Shown here piece by piece: positions 11,880-24,826 of a DNA stretch of 64,000 nt (its first letter is position 1; each line of letters begins with the position of its first letter). Position numbers and translations under genes: made by a program. The stretch covers positions 234,520,023 through 234,584,022 of the forward strand of contig OY992536.1 in the NCBI GenBank assembly GCA_963921195.1. The letters run 5' to 3'. Source of the DNA: Pegoplata infirma. Lineage: Eukaryota > Arthropoda > Insecta > Diptera > Anthomyiidae. The notes beneath the pieces are model-generated. The model did not search any database, was not told where the DNA came from, and saw only the letters and a list, made by a program, of their open reading frames with translations.

Positions 11880-12200
11880 AACAAATGTACAAAAAAACAA
11901 GTGAGAGTATTAAATTCTTCTGTGCCGAAAATGTATACTCTTCAAAATGTAAAAAAAAATTGTGCACTTAAGTAATGCACTCATTTACCAAATTTAAAGC
12001 TTTTGGTTTAGACTGCATCTTGCTTTCCACAGACAGATGGACGGATGGATCAATAGTATGTAAGGTTAATGGGGTCCTCGACCGGTATTTCAATTCGTTT
12101 TGTATGGAATGGCAAATAACATTATTTTTTCTAAAAAAACACGGTGCTTTGGCAAGTTCATCCAAATCTTCAGTAAAATTTAATGTTTTGGGCTAGAGTA
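11880..12200 (-). mobile_element. DINE-B fragment, degenerate
   Basis: AACAAGTGAGAGTATTAAAT and CTGTGCCGAA match the DINE-B 3' end. A GACAGATGGACGG remnant of the GTCY tract and GGGGTCCTCGACCGGTATTTC follow in reverse order. Heavily decayed. Confidence 0.5.
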
Positions 12201-12284
12201 CAAATTTCACAGCCATTTTTCCAAAAATTTTGTAATTTTACAAACTTTTTACCAAAAAAATTGTAAATTTACAACGTTTTTGAA

Positions 12285-12560
12285 GCGATGAAACTTACAA
12301 GGAGTTCTCGTGACTTAAGTTGATTTTTTGCTACCTCCTATTTTACGCGAATTCCAAGTAAAAATTACGAGCTTTTTTTGTAATTTTACATGCTTTTTAC
12401 CAATAAAATTGTAAATTTACAACTTTTTTGAGGCAATAAAACTAACAAGGAATTCTCGTAAATTTACTAGATTTCTTTTGTAAAATTTTGTAATATTACC
12501 AGTTGTAAAATTATAAAAAAAAGTTGTAAAATTACAAAAAAGAATGTAAATTTCGATGAA
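12285..12560. repeat. Dispersed repeat with ACTTACAAGGAGTTCTCGTG motifs
   Basis: Two internal ~130-bp subrepeats (AACTTTTTGAGGC..., TTACAAGGAATTCTCGTAA). It matches 39175-39560, where the same lines about ACGAGAATTCCTTGG occur. Class unknown. Confidence 0.5.
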
Positions 12561-13086
12561 AAATTTGTTGTTTAAAAACAAGGAAAAATTGTCCAATATT
12601 GCTAAAATGGGATTGCAAGACTTTATCTAGTAATTTGACAAAGTTTTTCTTTTGCGAGTACTTGTTGTTGTTACACAAATGTACAGAAGTGTACAACAAT
12701 TTTACTAATTTCAGTTTGTGAAATTAAAATTTTTTCATAATAATTTTTGATTTACAAAAATTAAAACGCATTTTTTTGGTACATTAAAACCACAGTTCGT
12801 TCATTCAACGCCTTGCGAAATACGCAAATTTTGATTATTGTTATTGAGATGTTGTTGGTTGGTGCAAGCATGATGAACATGATGTTCGTGTTCTTTCATT
12901 TGAATATAAACCCTTCCAATGCAGTCAAACTATGAATATTACAATGTTGAATTTTGTATTCTTCTTTCATTTTCTAAAAATTTTATTGTAATCGTACCAA
13001 GCAAAAATTTCGGTTACAGACAACTGGTTGTTTAGCACCTTAAACTTATTTAGAACTAACTCTACTCTACCAGTCTATAAAATAAA

Positions 13087-13310
13087 TCACCCCTGACACA
13101 CTGCTAACCACTTCATAATAAAATTTCTGACATCTTCATACAATTTTTCGAAATGTCCTCAGAACAAGTCAGCAGTTGGTCAGTGGTTGTATTGTTGGTG
13201 GACACCGATGCTGGTAGGCACTGCTGACTTTTCCTTGGGGACATTTGGAAAAATTAAATGAAGATGCCAACTATTTCATAAAGGGAGTATCAGCAGTATG
13301 TCATCGGTGA
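13087..13310. mobile_element. 224-bp MITE-like inverted repeat
   Basis: TCACCCCTGACACACTGCTA at the left pairs with TCACCGATGACATACTGCTG read from the right. The pairing extends through GACATCTTCAT and the ATTTTTCGAAATGTCC / GGACATTTGGAAAAAT arms almost to the centre. Confidence 0.65.
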
Positions 13311-13814
13311 TTATTTTTGTCAACTGGGTTTCTTTTTTGTGATTTGGATTCAAATTTTGGTTGTCCCAAAACAAACAAGTAATTACACCAATCTTTATCT
13401 AATTCTTGTAGAACCAGGTCTACAAGGTCTGGAGCTGGTTCTGGATCAGAACTAACTTTCGTTTAAGTCCTTAGAAAGCAGTGGGGAAACCTATTCTACA
13501 GAAATGGTTGTTAAAGCGCATTTTCAACAATAGATGCTTTGGGCTCCGATTCCAAAAAATCTTCCTGGGTATGAATGAATGATACATTCAGAGATATGCA
13601 CAGTGTACGAACTGATTGGCAACATTTGTATTCAAATATGAAATAACATGCATATGCATGAGAATACTCAAGAGAAACATTTTTTCTTTTGCTTCATATA
13701 CGTACATATTTCTTTTTCATATCTTTCATTTCTCCTGACAAATGCTTCTAAAACAGACGCTTAATGAATGTCGTCGTTTTTGAAATTTGTAAAGAAAAAT
13801 TTTCAGAACGCAAG

Positions 13815-14585
13815 ACATTTTTTATATCGAAAAATAGTCAGATTTCGAGTATTTTTTTTAATATAAAAAGCCTCGATTCTAAAAGTTTGTCTTCTGTATA
13901 GAAAAGTCTTAGAAATTTTTTTCTATATAGAAAAAGTTTAAGATTCTGAGAAAATCCATAAAGGAAAAGTTTCAGTCTCTGAGACATTTTTTCTTCAGAT
14001 TCTGAGAAATTTTTCCTTAATATAAAAAGTCTCAGATTCTGAGAAAAAGTGTCACATTTTTTTTTTATATAGAAAAAGTCTCAGATTCTGAGGTTCCGAG
14101 ACATTTTCCTATGTAAAAAAATTCTCAGATTCTGCGAAATTTTTCCTATATAGAAAAAGTCTTTATTCTGAGACATTTTCCTATATAGAAAAAATCTCAG
14201 ATTTCCAGATATTTGTCCTGTATAAAAAAGTCTTACATTTTGAATCATTTTCCTATTTAGAAAAAGTCTTAGATTCTAAGACATTTTTTCTATATAAAAA
14301 AAGTCTCAGATTCAGAGACATTTTCCCTGTATAAAAATAGTATAGAATCTGATACTATTTTTCTTTTATAGAAAAATCTCGGATTCTGAGATATGTTTCC
14401 TGTATAGAAAAAGTCTTAGATTCTGAGAGATGTTTCCTGTATAGAAAAAGTCTCATATTCTGAGACATATTTCCTGTAAAGAAAAGTTTCACATTCTGCG
14501 ACTTATTTCCGGTATAGAAAAAGTTTGAGACTCTGAGATATTTTTCCTAGAAAAATTCTCAAATTCTGAGAAATTTTTCTTGTAT
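13815..14585 (+). repeat. Degenerate palindromic minisatellite array
   Basis: About 20 diverged units of GTCTCAGATTCTGAGAC plus a TTTTTCCTATATAGAAAAA-like spacer. A further scattered stretch is at 15745-16060. Confidence 0.85.
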
Positions 14586-14619
14586 AGCTATGGGGTTCTT
14601 TAGTGGTATGCCATTGGGA

Positions 14620-15440
14620 TATCTATGAAAAAAATTTTGTAACTCAGAAAAACGGTTTTCCAATTTTTAGCATATGCACTATTAGGTGAGGGATAGTTCA
14701 CCAGTTTTCGATTTCGATACGCTACTCCCTCTAATTTTGTTGTAAGGCTTTTGTGGATTTTTATCATTACGTCCAATTTTGATTTTTACCTTTACGTCCA
14801 ACTTTGACCCCAATAATTATTTTAAATGAAACAATTATTTTAAATTAAACAAATTTGTGCGTTAATTTTAATTATATTAATTTATTTATATATTCATTTT
14901 TCAATTAAACATTTCATTTGAATTCACTTTAAGAACTGATTTTAAATATTGAAAGAAGAGCTCTTTATATAACTTAAAAATACTGGTTAAACTGGTTTAA
15001 GATAATCTAAGAATAAATGATAATAAATAATAATAAAAGTAATAACAAATAAATAGTAACAAAAGAAGTAATAATGATAATAAGAATGATAATTAATAAA
15101 ATGAAAGATAATTAAAATATTAAAAGTAAAGTTAATAAAGTAGTAAAATAAATAATAAGAAATAATATGAGTACGATAATGTAAGAGAAGATTGGGGAGA
15201 GAGGAGAGGAACTAACATATATATCTACAATATATAACTCAATGAGGGGCTATATGACTTGACCCAACCTCCCTCATTTTTTGGCTCATTTTTTCTTTTT
15301 CGAACCTAACAAAATAAAAGGGAGTAGCGGATCGAAAGCGAAAACTGGAGAACTATCCCACACCTAATAGTGCATATGAAAAAATTAGAAAACCGTTTTT
15401 TGAGTCACAAAGTTAGAAAAAAAATCTTGAAGGAAAAGTC
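14620..15440. mobile_element. ~0.8-kb foldback element
   Basis: The left arm contains AGCATATGCACTATTAGGTG, GATAGTTCACCAGTTTTCG and GATACGCTACTCCCT. The right arm has the inverse (AGGGAGTAGCGGATC, CTGGAGAACTATCCC, CCTAATAGTGCATATG). The loop is an AT-rich TAATAA-repeat stretch (14990-15200). Ends are not resolved to the base. Confidence 0.65.
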
Positions 15441-15744
15441 CTTACCTTTCTTTTATATCAAAATTAAAGGGTCCGATTTGACAAAATAGTCAAAAACTCC
15501 TAAAAAATTTTTGAGTTTTTAAAAAAAATAAAAAAAAAAATATTTTTTATAATTTTTTTTTTTTTTTTCGAAAGATTGAAGATAAAGTTATCTATCTAAC
15601 ACTGTTTAACTCTGAGAGTCTTTGACCGATCTCGTTGAAAAAAAATGTCCAAGCTACTATCCACTAGGATTAAACTTGGTGCAAATTTGAACCGGATCTG
15701 AAAATATCGGTATCAAAAGTTGTGTCACTTGAGGCGAAAACCCA

Positions 15745-16060
15745 CATATAGAAAAAATGTCTCAGAACGATGTCATCCCGATCGGATGACATCGTTTTCA
15801 AAAGTTGTGTCACTTGAGGCAAAAACCCTTACATACAAAAACTCTCAGATTCTATTACATTTTTTCTATATAGAAATTGTTTCAAAATTCCGAGACATTT
15901 TCTTTAGAAGAAGTCTCAGATACTGCTGAGACAGTTTTGGTATAAAAAATTTTAAGATTCTGAAATATTTTTCCGATGGGAAATTCCTATTAAAAAATTT
16001 TAAAATTCTGAAACATTTTTCCTAAATAAAAACTACATTAAGTTTCAGATAATGAGACAA
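15745..16060 (+). repeat. Scattered minisatellite remnants
   Basis: Diverged CTCAGATTCTGAGAC-type units interspersed with a short repeated phrase (AAAAGTTGTGTCACTTGAGG at 15714 and 15799). Confidence 0.55.
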
Positions 16061-16490
16061 TTTTCCTTAAGAAAAATATATATTGTTCTTAAATTAACTT
16101 TTTTGAATTATCTCTTAATTCCTTTAAAGTTCTGATTACATCAAATGTAACCTTTTAACAATAGTATGAGTGTGTTCTATTGTAATTGTAAAATCAAATA
16201 CAGTAAATCCCATATTTTTCAGAAACACTCAAAATTTAGTGTTTATTACAAAAGAAATTCACTTACAAGAAGATTTACTGTACAGATTTCTTTCGAAAAT
16301 TTTATTGTAAGAGTAGAGTTGCAAAAATATATCAGTTTTAAGCAACAGACGAGAAAATACAAGTTCATTTCATTTTTATTTCAAGAAAATTACATTTGCA
16401 TATAATGCGGAAATCTTGGGTATTTCCGTATTTTTGCCTATAAAATTCATCTTACTAGAAATGTAGATTTTTCTACTGCTTCCTCTGCTG

Positions 16491-19165
16491 CATATGAGGC
16501 ATTCCACACCAAATGTCCCGCTACAGAAAAACATGTGTCCCGTAAATTTCTGAATAGGTTATTTGGATAGCCCTATATGGAACTAAGAAAATTGCGTTTT
16601 TGGTTTTTCAAATTTTCAAAAACTGGGCTGAGGAGGCGTGGTCAAATATTGGAAAAATGGTCAAATTTGTGTCGAGTTGCCTTGATTAAATATTTATCAC
16701 ATTAAAACGGAATGCACCACAATCTTAAAAATTTACATTCTTATATAGTTTTGTATGGGCTATCGATTAAAATTTTTTTTTTGGAAAATTTTCAGAACCC
16801 GTTCTGAAATTTTCCATTTTTTAAAAAAGTCAATTTATCAAAAATCCGGCCACTTTTTTTTTTTTTTTTTAATTTTTTTTTTTTTAAGTTTAGATGTTTG
16901 TCCATCCACACAAAAAAATTCAGAAACACGTTCGGCGTTTTTTTCGAGAAAATCGCATTTGAATATTGAATTTCACGACAATTTTGGAATTTCCTTGTAT
17001 TTTCTTGTTAAAACATGGCGTATGAGTAACAAATGTTTGCGAAACCAACGAGTTGATCCCATTTTAATTATTTGTTCATGTGTGGTGCAATATAGAGATG
17101 GGCGTGAATGCGATTTGACCCACGCAAGATTTGACCCACGCAATTTAAGTCACTGACGACTCGTTATTATTTTTAGTTTACTTGTGCAATCACGTGAGTC
17201 AATTTACTGTTACTCACGCTCACGCAATTTTTGATTACGCTCACGGTTGTTCACTCACGTTGATGTTGATTTTACAAAAATAATAAAAACAACAAATTTT
17301 CTATGAAAACAAAGCACTGAAAACGGAAACTCAAAAAAAAAAACAGTAAGAATAAAAAAAAATTTAAAAATCACATCGCAAAAATTGGACTTCCTAATCA
17401 CTCACGAAATGTTTTTCTACTCACGCTACCTCTTTAATATCGTGAGTGATTTAGTTTTTACTCACGTGTGATTCGCAAGTGAGTCAACCATCTCTAATAT
17501 AGTATAAATAGGAAAGGTCTCTGGTAACGTTTTTGCGTGATTCAGGCAAGAATGACACTAACGCATAACACAAGTTTGTTAAGTGAAAACTAAGTGAGGG
17601 TTTAATTAAAAATAGCTTAGTACGTGACCCGCGAGTCAATTTTTTCAAATGTTGAACGTTAAAGGATATGTACCTACAATGTAGTCTCCGATTTATTGCT
17701 CCCGCTTTAATGCGCTTATCCAAAATATAAGATAAATCAAAAGAATATTGATGCATATAAACGTTAATCTAGTGATCTTAAGTTTTTGAATTTGTTTATT
17801 GTTATTTATGCTTCCGCAAGTGAATCAATAAAGCGGGGAACTCATTTTAGTGGTGATATTTCAGTTCATTTTAGTTTTGATATTTCAGTGAACTTTGTAT
17901 GAAACTCTTTTACCAGTCTTACGCATTTAAGCGGGGTTTTGTTTATCAGACATACAAGCAGACATACATACAGCCAGACAGATAGACATACATACAGACA
18001 GACCACTTGATGTGCGTTTGTAAGAGTTTTTTTTATGTAAATGCATCAATATCCTTCTGATTTATTTAATATTTTGGATAAGCGCATTTAAGCGGGAGCA
18101 AAAAATCGGACACTACATTATAGGTACATATCCTTTAACGTTCAACATTTGAAAAAAATGACTCGCGAGTCACGTACTAAGCTATTCACGACATTAAAGA
18201 GGTAGCGTTAGTAGAACATTTCGTGAGTGATTATGAAGTCCAATTTTTGCGAGATGAGTGAATGCTTAAAATTTTTCTTAAGTAAGTTTTTGTGATTTTT
18301 AACTATTTTTTTTTTGGAATTTTACTGTTTTTTTGAGTTTTCGTTTTCAGGGATTTTTTCATAGAAAATTTGTTGTTTTATTATTTTTGTAAAATCATCA
18401 TCAGCGTGAGTGAACAACCGTGAGCGTAATCAAAAACTGCGTGAGTAACAGTAAATTGACTCACGTGATTGCACAAGTAAACTAAAAATAATAACGAGTC
18501 GTCAGTGACTTTAATTGCGAGGGTCAAATCTTGCGTGGGTCAAATCGCACTCACGCCCATCTCTATATTGCACCACACATGAACAAATAATTAAAATGGG
18601 ATCAACTCGTTGGTTTCGCAAAAATTTGTTACTCATACGCCATGTTTTAACAAGAAAATACAAGGAAATTCCAAAATTGTCGTGAAATTCAATATTCAAA
18701 TGCGATTTTCTCGAAAAAAACGCCGAACGTGTTTCTGAATTTTTTTGTGTGGATGGACAAACATCTAAACTTTAAAAAAAAAAAATTTAAAAAAAAAAAA
18801 AAGTGGCCGGATTTTTGATAAATTGACTTTTTTAAAAAATGGAAAATTTCAGAACGGGTTCTGAAAATTTTCCAAAAAAAAAATTTTAATCGATAGCCCA
18901 TACAAAACTATATAAGAATGTAAATTTTTGAGATTGTGGTGCATTCCGTTTTAATGTGATAAATATTTAATCAAGGCAACTCGACACAAATTTGACCATT
19001 TTTCCAATATTTGACCACGCCTCCTCAGCCCAGTTTTTGAAAAATTGAAAAACCAAAAACGCAATTTTCTTAGTTCCATATAGAGCTATCCATACAACCT
19101 ATTCAGAAATTCGTGCGACACGTGTTTTTTTTCGCTGGACATTTGGTGTGGAATGCCTCATATGC
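16491..19165. mobile_element. 2.7-kb foldback element, arms over 1.1 kb
   Basis: Termini ATATGAGGCATTCCACACC and its inverse. The arms at about 16491-17760 and 18030-19165 match almost throughout, so the same 'ORF' appears in both arms (16755-17156 plus; 18511-18901 minus). The loop (17770-18030) has CATACATACAGACAGAC short repeats. Arms carry clusters of ACTCACG/CGTGAGT. The ends resemble the GGGGCATTCCATGTCAAAT ends of the 50818 element. Confidence 0.8.
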
Positions 19166-19660
19166 ATCATAAAATTAATATGCGAAAATAGGTTTGTATG
19201 TGTGTGTTTACTACACTCACTGTGTATGTGTGTATGTGAGTGTGTAACATTCTGTATGCATTTATTCAATTGCCTGGTGGCTGGGTGCTTCTTTTACTAT
19301 ATGGTACTACTGCATTGCCCTTGGTATATGTATTTGGGTGATTTTTGTATGTTTGTGTTTGTCTATTTCTTTGTGTTGTGTAAATGTTGATTTTGTATAA
19401 AATTGTATTTGGGTACTAAATGTACCAAAGAAAAACGGAAATGTAATTATTTGTATGACTGTAATGTCAAATATAGTACATTGAGTGTGAAAAAAAATTA
19501 ATCTCAGTGTTTTTTTTTTCTTAAAAATTTTATAGAGATTTTTGTGTCTTTATTACTGACAATTTCAGATTCTTAAGTTAAAATTCGATGTAGAATTAAA
19601 TGCAATAATATTCAAGGGTTGTGTTTGTTTAAACTTTTATTTTCACTTTTATTATCACTT
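19166..19660. other. GT-rich unique DNA, no gene recognised
   Basis: TGTGTATGTGTG-rich stretch (19195-19390) and AT-rich flank. The 80-codon plus ORF here is compositionally biased (Cys, Phe, Val) and unconvincing. Confidence 0.5.
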
Positions 19661-19663
19661 TAA

Positions 19664-20345
19664 AGGTATACTCACTTTGTCATTGCTTGTGTAACGTATC
19701 AAAAATTGGTCTAACTTAATTTTTTGGAGCACCATATTAAATAAGTCAGAGTCAAAAAAATTTACGATTTTCAAAATTTGAAAAAAAAAAAAAAAAAAAA
19801 TTTAACGTATCTCGATTTGAAGCTTAAAAGTTGCGTAGTATCAAGTAGAATTTTTATTTTTAAATCGAAGGTTTCGGACTTTTTTAAAAAGTCTATTTCA
19901 ATTTTTAAAATCGTCTGTAGATGACACGATGCAGTCTAAAATAAAACAGCTAGACTCCGAATATGTCTCATCGTCACATGCAAGTTTAATTCGTAAATTG
20001 GAAAAATCGGACCGTGGAGAAAAAAACACTTTTTTTTGTTAAACAAATGAAACATTTTTGCGCAAGAAAGGTTCTGTTTCCCCCCCCCCCCCCCCCGCCC
20101 TTTTTTATGGGCGTGGATTAAAAAGATATTATGAATAATGATAAAATTTTCTAATTTATGGTAATATGTATTGAAAATTACTTTGATAACCTTTATTTAT
20201 CGCGATGGGAAAAGTGCTTCAAACTCCCCGCTGATCACCCAAAACCCCCTCTTCCAGCAAAAAAAAAATCTCCTGAAATTTTTTTACATTTTGGGGGTAT
20301 AAAAGATCTCGGTACACTCTCACTCGTTCTTACTTGTTTTTTTTT
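19664..20345 (+). mobile_element. DINE-B, diverged copy
   Basis: GGTATACTCACTTTGTCATT, ACACGATGCAGTCTAAAATA, GGAAAAATCGGACCGTGG, TTTTATGGGCGTGG and a 3' end with CACTCTCACTCGTTC appear in DINE-B order. It contains a 17-nt C run near 20080 and has lost the central ACCCCATAAAG block. Confidence 0.6.
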
Positions 20346-20821
20346 TCCTTGATTATTAAAAATTATATACGCAGATTCGGATTTTTCGATGTTTCAAAAA
20401 CAGATGTTAAAATAATAATACATCTTATTTACCTTCTATCACAGAGTGCAGGGTACAAAAATAAACGAAAACATAGAGTATACATTTAAAACAAACCTCT
20501 TTTGTAAAAAGTAAATTGAAAAATATTTTTTGTAACATTAAACAATAACATACACTCAGAACTAAAACTGTCGAAAAATCTGTTTAACGAATATTTTTTT
20601 TATTTAGCTTACAATTAGTAAAACTTTAAAACATGCATTGACCTGCACTTTCACTGATTCCATTTGTTGAGTTTTTAAAAACTTTTAGAACATTTTCTTA
20701 TTTTTTTGCACTCAAAAAAAAAATATTGTAAAACAAGCAAAAATAAGTAAGAGTACTAAATTCGGCTGTGACGAATCTTTTATACCCTCTAACATGTTAA
20801 ATTTTTACTAATTTATTTATT

Positions 20822-22858
20822 ACTAGCAGAGTACCCGGCGTTGCCCGAGGAATAAAAATTCTAAATTTTAATCAATAATTATGAAATTTGTGTTAATTTT
20901 TTTTTCTAAGAACAATTAAAAAAATCTATTTTTATTGAACAAAATTGAAACATTGAAGAAAATTGTTTTCCCCAAAATCGAATGTTAAAAATTTTATTAA
21001 TCTTTGTAAAGGAATCAAAGTATTTTGATTTGGATTGGATATTTTATTTTAATAAAAATTTATTTCCACGGTTAATATTTTTCAGAACAGAAAATATTTT
21101 TATTATTTTGAACATAAGTAGTAAAGATACTGTTCATAGTGAAAAAAGTCTCATAATTTTTCAAAAGGGAAAGTCTCAAATCCTTAAAATATTTCTATTA
21201 TCAAAGAAAAATTTTAACACGGAATGTGTTAAACTGAGATTTGTCAAGTTGACCCCAGTGTTTTTGTTAACTTGACCCTACGTATGTGGATCATTCTCCC
21301 ATCAGACCTTTAAGTTATCAGGAAGGGGAAAAGTAAAAAAACAAAATATTGTTATGTATTCATTTCTGAATTATTTTGATTTAATGCCTTTTAATTCAAA
21401 AACCCCCATGATATTTAGTTGTCCAAACCCAATGGTTCTTTTTGGTCTATAAATCTTATGTTTAAACTTTTAGACAAATCTGACAAAATTAACCTGTGCC
21501 TTTGGGTGATTAAATTTTTGTCCCAAAAAAAAAAAAATTTGCCATACAAACTAAATTTTTTTTTTTCAACTTTTTAATTTATTTATTTTTTTTAATAATG
21601 CTTTACTTGATTAAGCTTAATAAGGACTAAAAATTTCATTTTGGAGGGATAACCCCTTCCTCTTCAAAATTTGCTTCGAAAAAAAAATGTAGGTTGTTGG
21701 AGTCCTACTATAAGAATTTTTATTTTTTTTTTTTTTCTTAATTTTGACTTGAAAGGATTTTAGCTGAGATGTATTCACATAAAAATATTATTCTTATTTT
21801 CGTGTTCTTAAATGTATAAAAAAATCATAAAAAATGCGTTTACACTTTTTTCAAGTTTTATGTATTGTCAAAAAAAAAATTAATTTTGTAGATAGCCTGG
21901 CAAATTATCGTTCGTTTTGGTGTAAAAGCTATATGTTAAAATTTTTAGCCAAATCGGACAATTTTAACCCGTGCCTCTGGGTGGTTTAAATTTTTTGTGA
22001 AAATAAAAAGAAAAAATTTAGGGTTAAACTTTTCACTTCAGCGGCACATGTTAAAATTGTCCGATTTGGCTAAAAACTTAAATATAGAGTTCTTAGGCAA
22101 AAAGCAACAATAATTTGCCCAGCATTTGACGAAATTCGACAAAAGCCATTTTTTGTGATAATAAAATGTGAGAAAGGTAAAAAGTGACTTTTTTGGTATA
22201 TTTTAGAACGTGATAAAAACGTTACAGAAAGAAATAAGATTTTAGTGTTGATATGTATCATTAAGAGCAACATCTCAAAGAAAAATTCTTTCGAGTCAAA
22301 TGTTTTGACTCAAAACTAAATAATTTTTTTTTTTAATTTCTTGAAGTATGACTGCAACGGCCCTAAATTTTTTTTCGGAGTCAATTTTGAAGCGTTTATT
22401 CCATGAAAATTAAAGTAAAGTAAAAAAGTAATTAAAAAAAAAAAATAAAAAATCAAAAAAAAATTTGTTTGGTTTGTATGGAAAAAACGGTCTAGTTTTG
22501 TCCGATTTGGCTAAAAATTTTAACATAGAGTTTTTAGACCAAAACTAACCATAATTTGCCCGGCGATCGACAAAATTCGAAAAAAATCATTGTTCGTGCC
22601 ACCCTAATATACATAAATGAAATATCGGTAGTCAAAATTGAATTCGATCGACATAACTGGTTTTAAACTGAAAACTTTTTTATTAAACATTTGGCTGTAA
22701 AAACATTAATTCACAGTTAATTCTCTTGTTCCAAAAAATCTTCTTCCAAAAAGTTGTCCCTAACATTCGGTTTTTTAAATGTTCAAGACGTAAATGAATT
22801 CTTTCGAATAGTGTTTTTTATTTTAAATTTTTAATATCGAACCGTGAGTTTTATAATA
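20822..22858 (+). repeat. ~2-kb repeat unit, first copy
   Basis: Begins TACTAGCAGAGTACCCGGCG and shares near-identical blocks in the same order with 22859-24826. Contains several pieces of the type AAATTTTTAGCCAAATCGGA. No coding sequence recognised; class unknown. Confidence 0.75.
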
Positions 22859-24826
22859 TACTAGCTGAGTACCCGGCGTTGCCCGAGGAATAAAAATTCA
22901 AAATTTGAATTAATAATTATGAAATTTGTGTTAATTTTTTTTTCTAAGAACAACATTTTTTAAAACTAAAAAAAAAAATTAAGAAATCTATTTTTATTGA
23001 AAAAAATTGAAAACATTGAAGAAAAATATTTTCCCCAAAATATAATGCTAAAAATTTTATTAATCCTTGTAAAGGAATCAAAGTATTTTGATTTGCATTG
23101 GATATTTTTTTTTTTTTTTTTTTTTTAGAAAATATTTTTCTTACTTTGAACATAAGAAGTAAAGATACTATTCATAGTGAAAAAAGTCTTATAATTTTTC
23201 TAAGGGGAAAGTCTCAAATCCTAATAATATTTCTATTATCAAAGAAAATTTTAACACGGAATGTGTTAAACTGACAATTGTCAAGTTGAGCACAGTATTT
23301 TTGTCAACTTGACCCTACGTATGTGAAACATTCTCCCATCAGAGATTTAAGTTATCAGGAAGGGGAAATCTAAAAAAACGAAATATTGTTATGAATTCAT
23401 ATCTGAATTATTTTGATGTTAATGCCTTTTAATTAAAACCCCCATGATATTTAGTTGTCCAAACCCAATAAGTACCCGATTGTACAAAAAACGAATTGGA
23501 AACAAACCACAAATAATATCAAACTGTAGCTCGGTTTTTGAAACAAAAAAAGTAGTTTTTTTTTGGTCTAAAAATTTTATGTTTAAATTTTTAGCCAAAT
23601 CAGACAAAATTAACCTGTGCCTTTGGGTGGTTTAAGTTTTGGCCTAAAAAAAATTTTGCCATACAAAAAAAAATTAATTTTGGAGGGATAACACCTTCCG
23701 CTTAAAAATTGGCTTAACAAAAATTTTTAAGTTTCTTGGGGTACTACTCCTTTTTATTTTGACTTGAAAGAATTTTAGCTAAGATATATCCACAAAAAAA
23801 TATTATTCCTATCTGTGACATCTTTATAGTGTTCTTAAATGTATCAAAAAATCATAAAAAATAAGTTTTTACACTTTTTCAAATTTTATGTATTGTCAAA
23901 AAAAAAAACTTTTGTAGATTGCCTGGAAAACTATCATGCATTTTGGTGTAAAAGCTATATGTTTAAATTTTTAGCCAAATCGGACAATTTTAACCCGTGC
24001 CCCTGGCTGGTTTAATTTTTTTGTGAAAATCAAAAAAAAAAAAAAATTGGGCTAAACTTTAACACTTCAGCGGCACATGTTAAAATTGTCCGATTTGGCT
24101 TAAACCTTAAATATAGAGTTCTTGGACAAAAACCAACCATAATTTGCCCAGCATTTGACGAAATTCGACAAAAGCCAATTTTTGTGATAATAAAATGTGA
24201 GAAATGTAAAATGTGAATTTTTTAGTACGTGATAAATATGTTACAGAAAGAAATAAGATTTTTGTGTTGGTATGTATCATTAAAAGCAACATCTTTCGAG
24301 TCAAAAGTTTTGACTCAAAACTAAATAATTTTTTTTTTTTTAATTTTTTGGAGTATGACTGCAACGGCCCTTATTGTTTTTTTCGAAGTCAATTTTGAAG
24401 CGTTTATTACACGAAAATTAAAGTAAAGTAAAATAATAATAAAAAAAAAATAAAAAATCTAAAAAAAAAAATTTTGTTTGGTTTGTATGGAAAAAATTTA
24501 AACATTGAGTTTTTAGACCAAAACGAACCACAATTTTCCCGGCGATCGACGAAATTCGAAAAAAGGCATTGGTCGTGCCACCCCAATATACATAAATGGA
24601 ATATCGGTAGTCAAAATTGAATTCGATCGACATAACTGGTTTTAAACTGAAACCTTTTATATTTAAAACTTTTGGCTGCCAAAACATCAACTTACAGTTA
24701 ATTCTAAATCTTCTTCCAAAGAGATTTTTTCAGTTTTTTTTAAATGTTTAAGACGTAAATGATTCTTTCGAATAGTGTTTTTTTATTTGAAATTTGAAAT
24801 ATCGAACCGTGGGTTTTATAGTATAT
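22859..24826 (+). repeat. ~2-kb repeat unit, second copy
   Basis: Begins TACTAGCTGAGTACCCGGCG. Colinear with the preceding unit, with small indels, including a 100-bp-scale difference near 23470-23560. The pair is a head-to-tail duplication. Confidence 0.75.

Noticed and set aside
16755..17156. 133-codon plus ORF (and its mirror at 18511-18901)
   Set aside because: It lies in both arms of a foldback, is full of Phe/Lys runs from poly-A/T tracts, and the mirror copy is frame-broken; non-coding.
19148..19390. Cys-rich 80-codon plus ORF resembling a small secreted protein
   Set aside because: Composition follows from TGTGTATGTG low complexity; no cleavable signal or cysteine framework is convincing.
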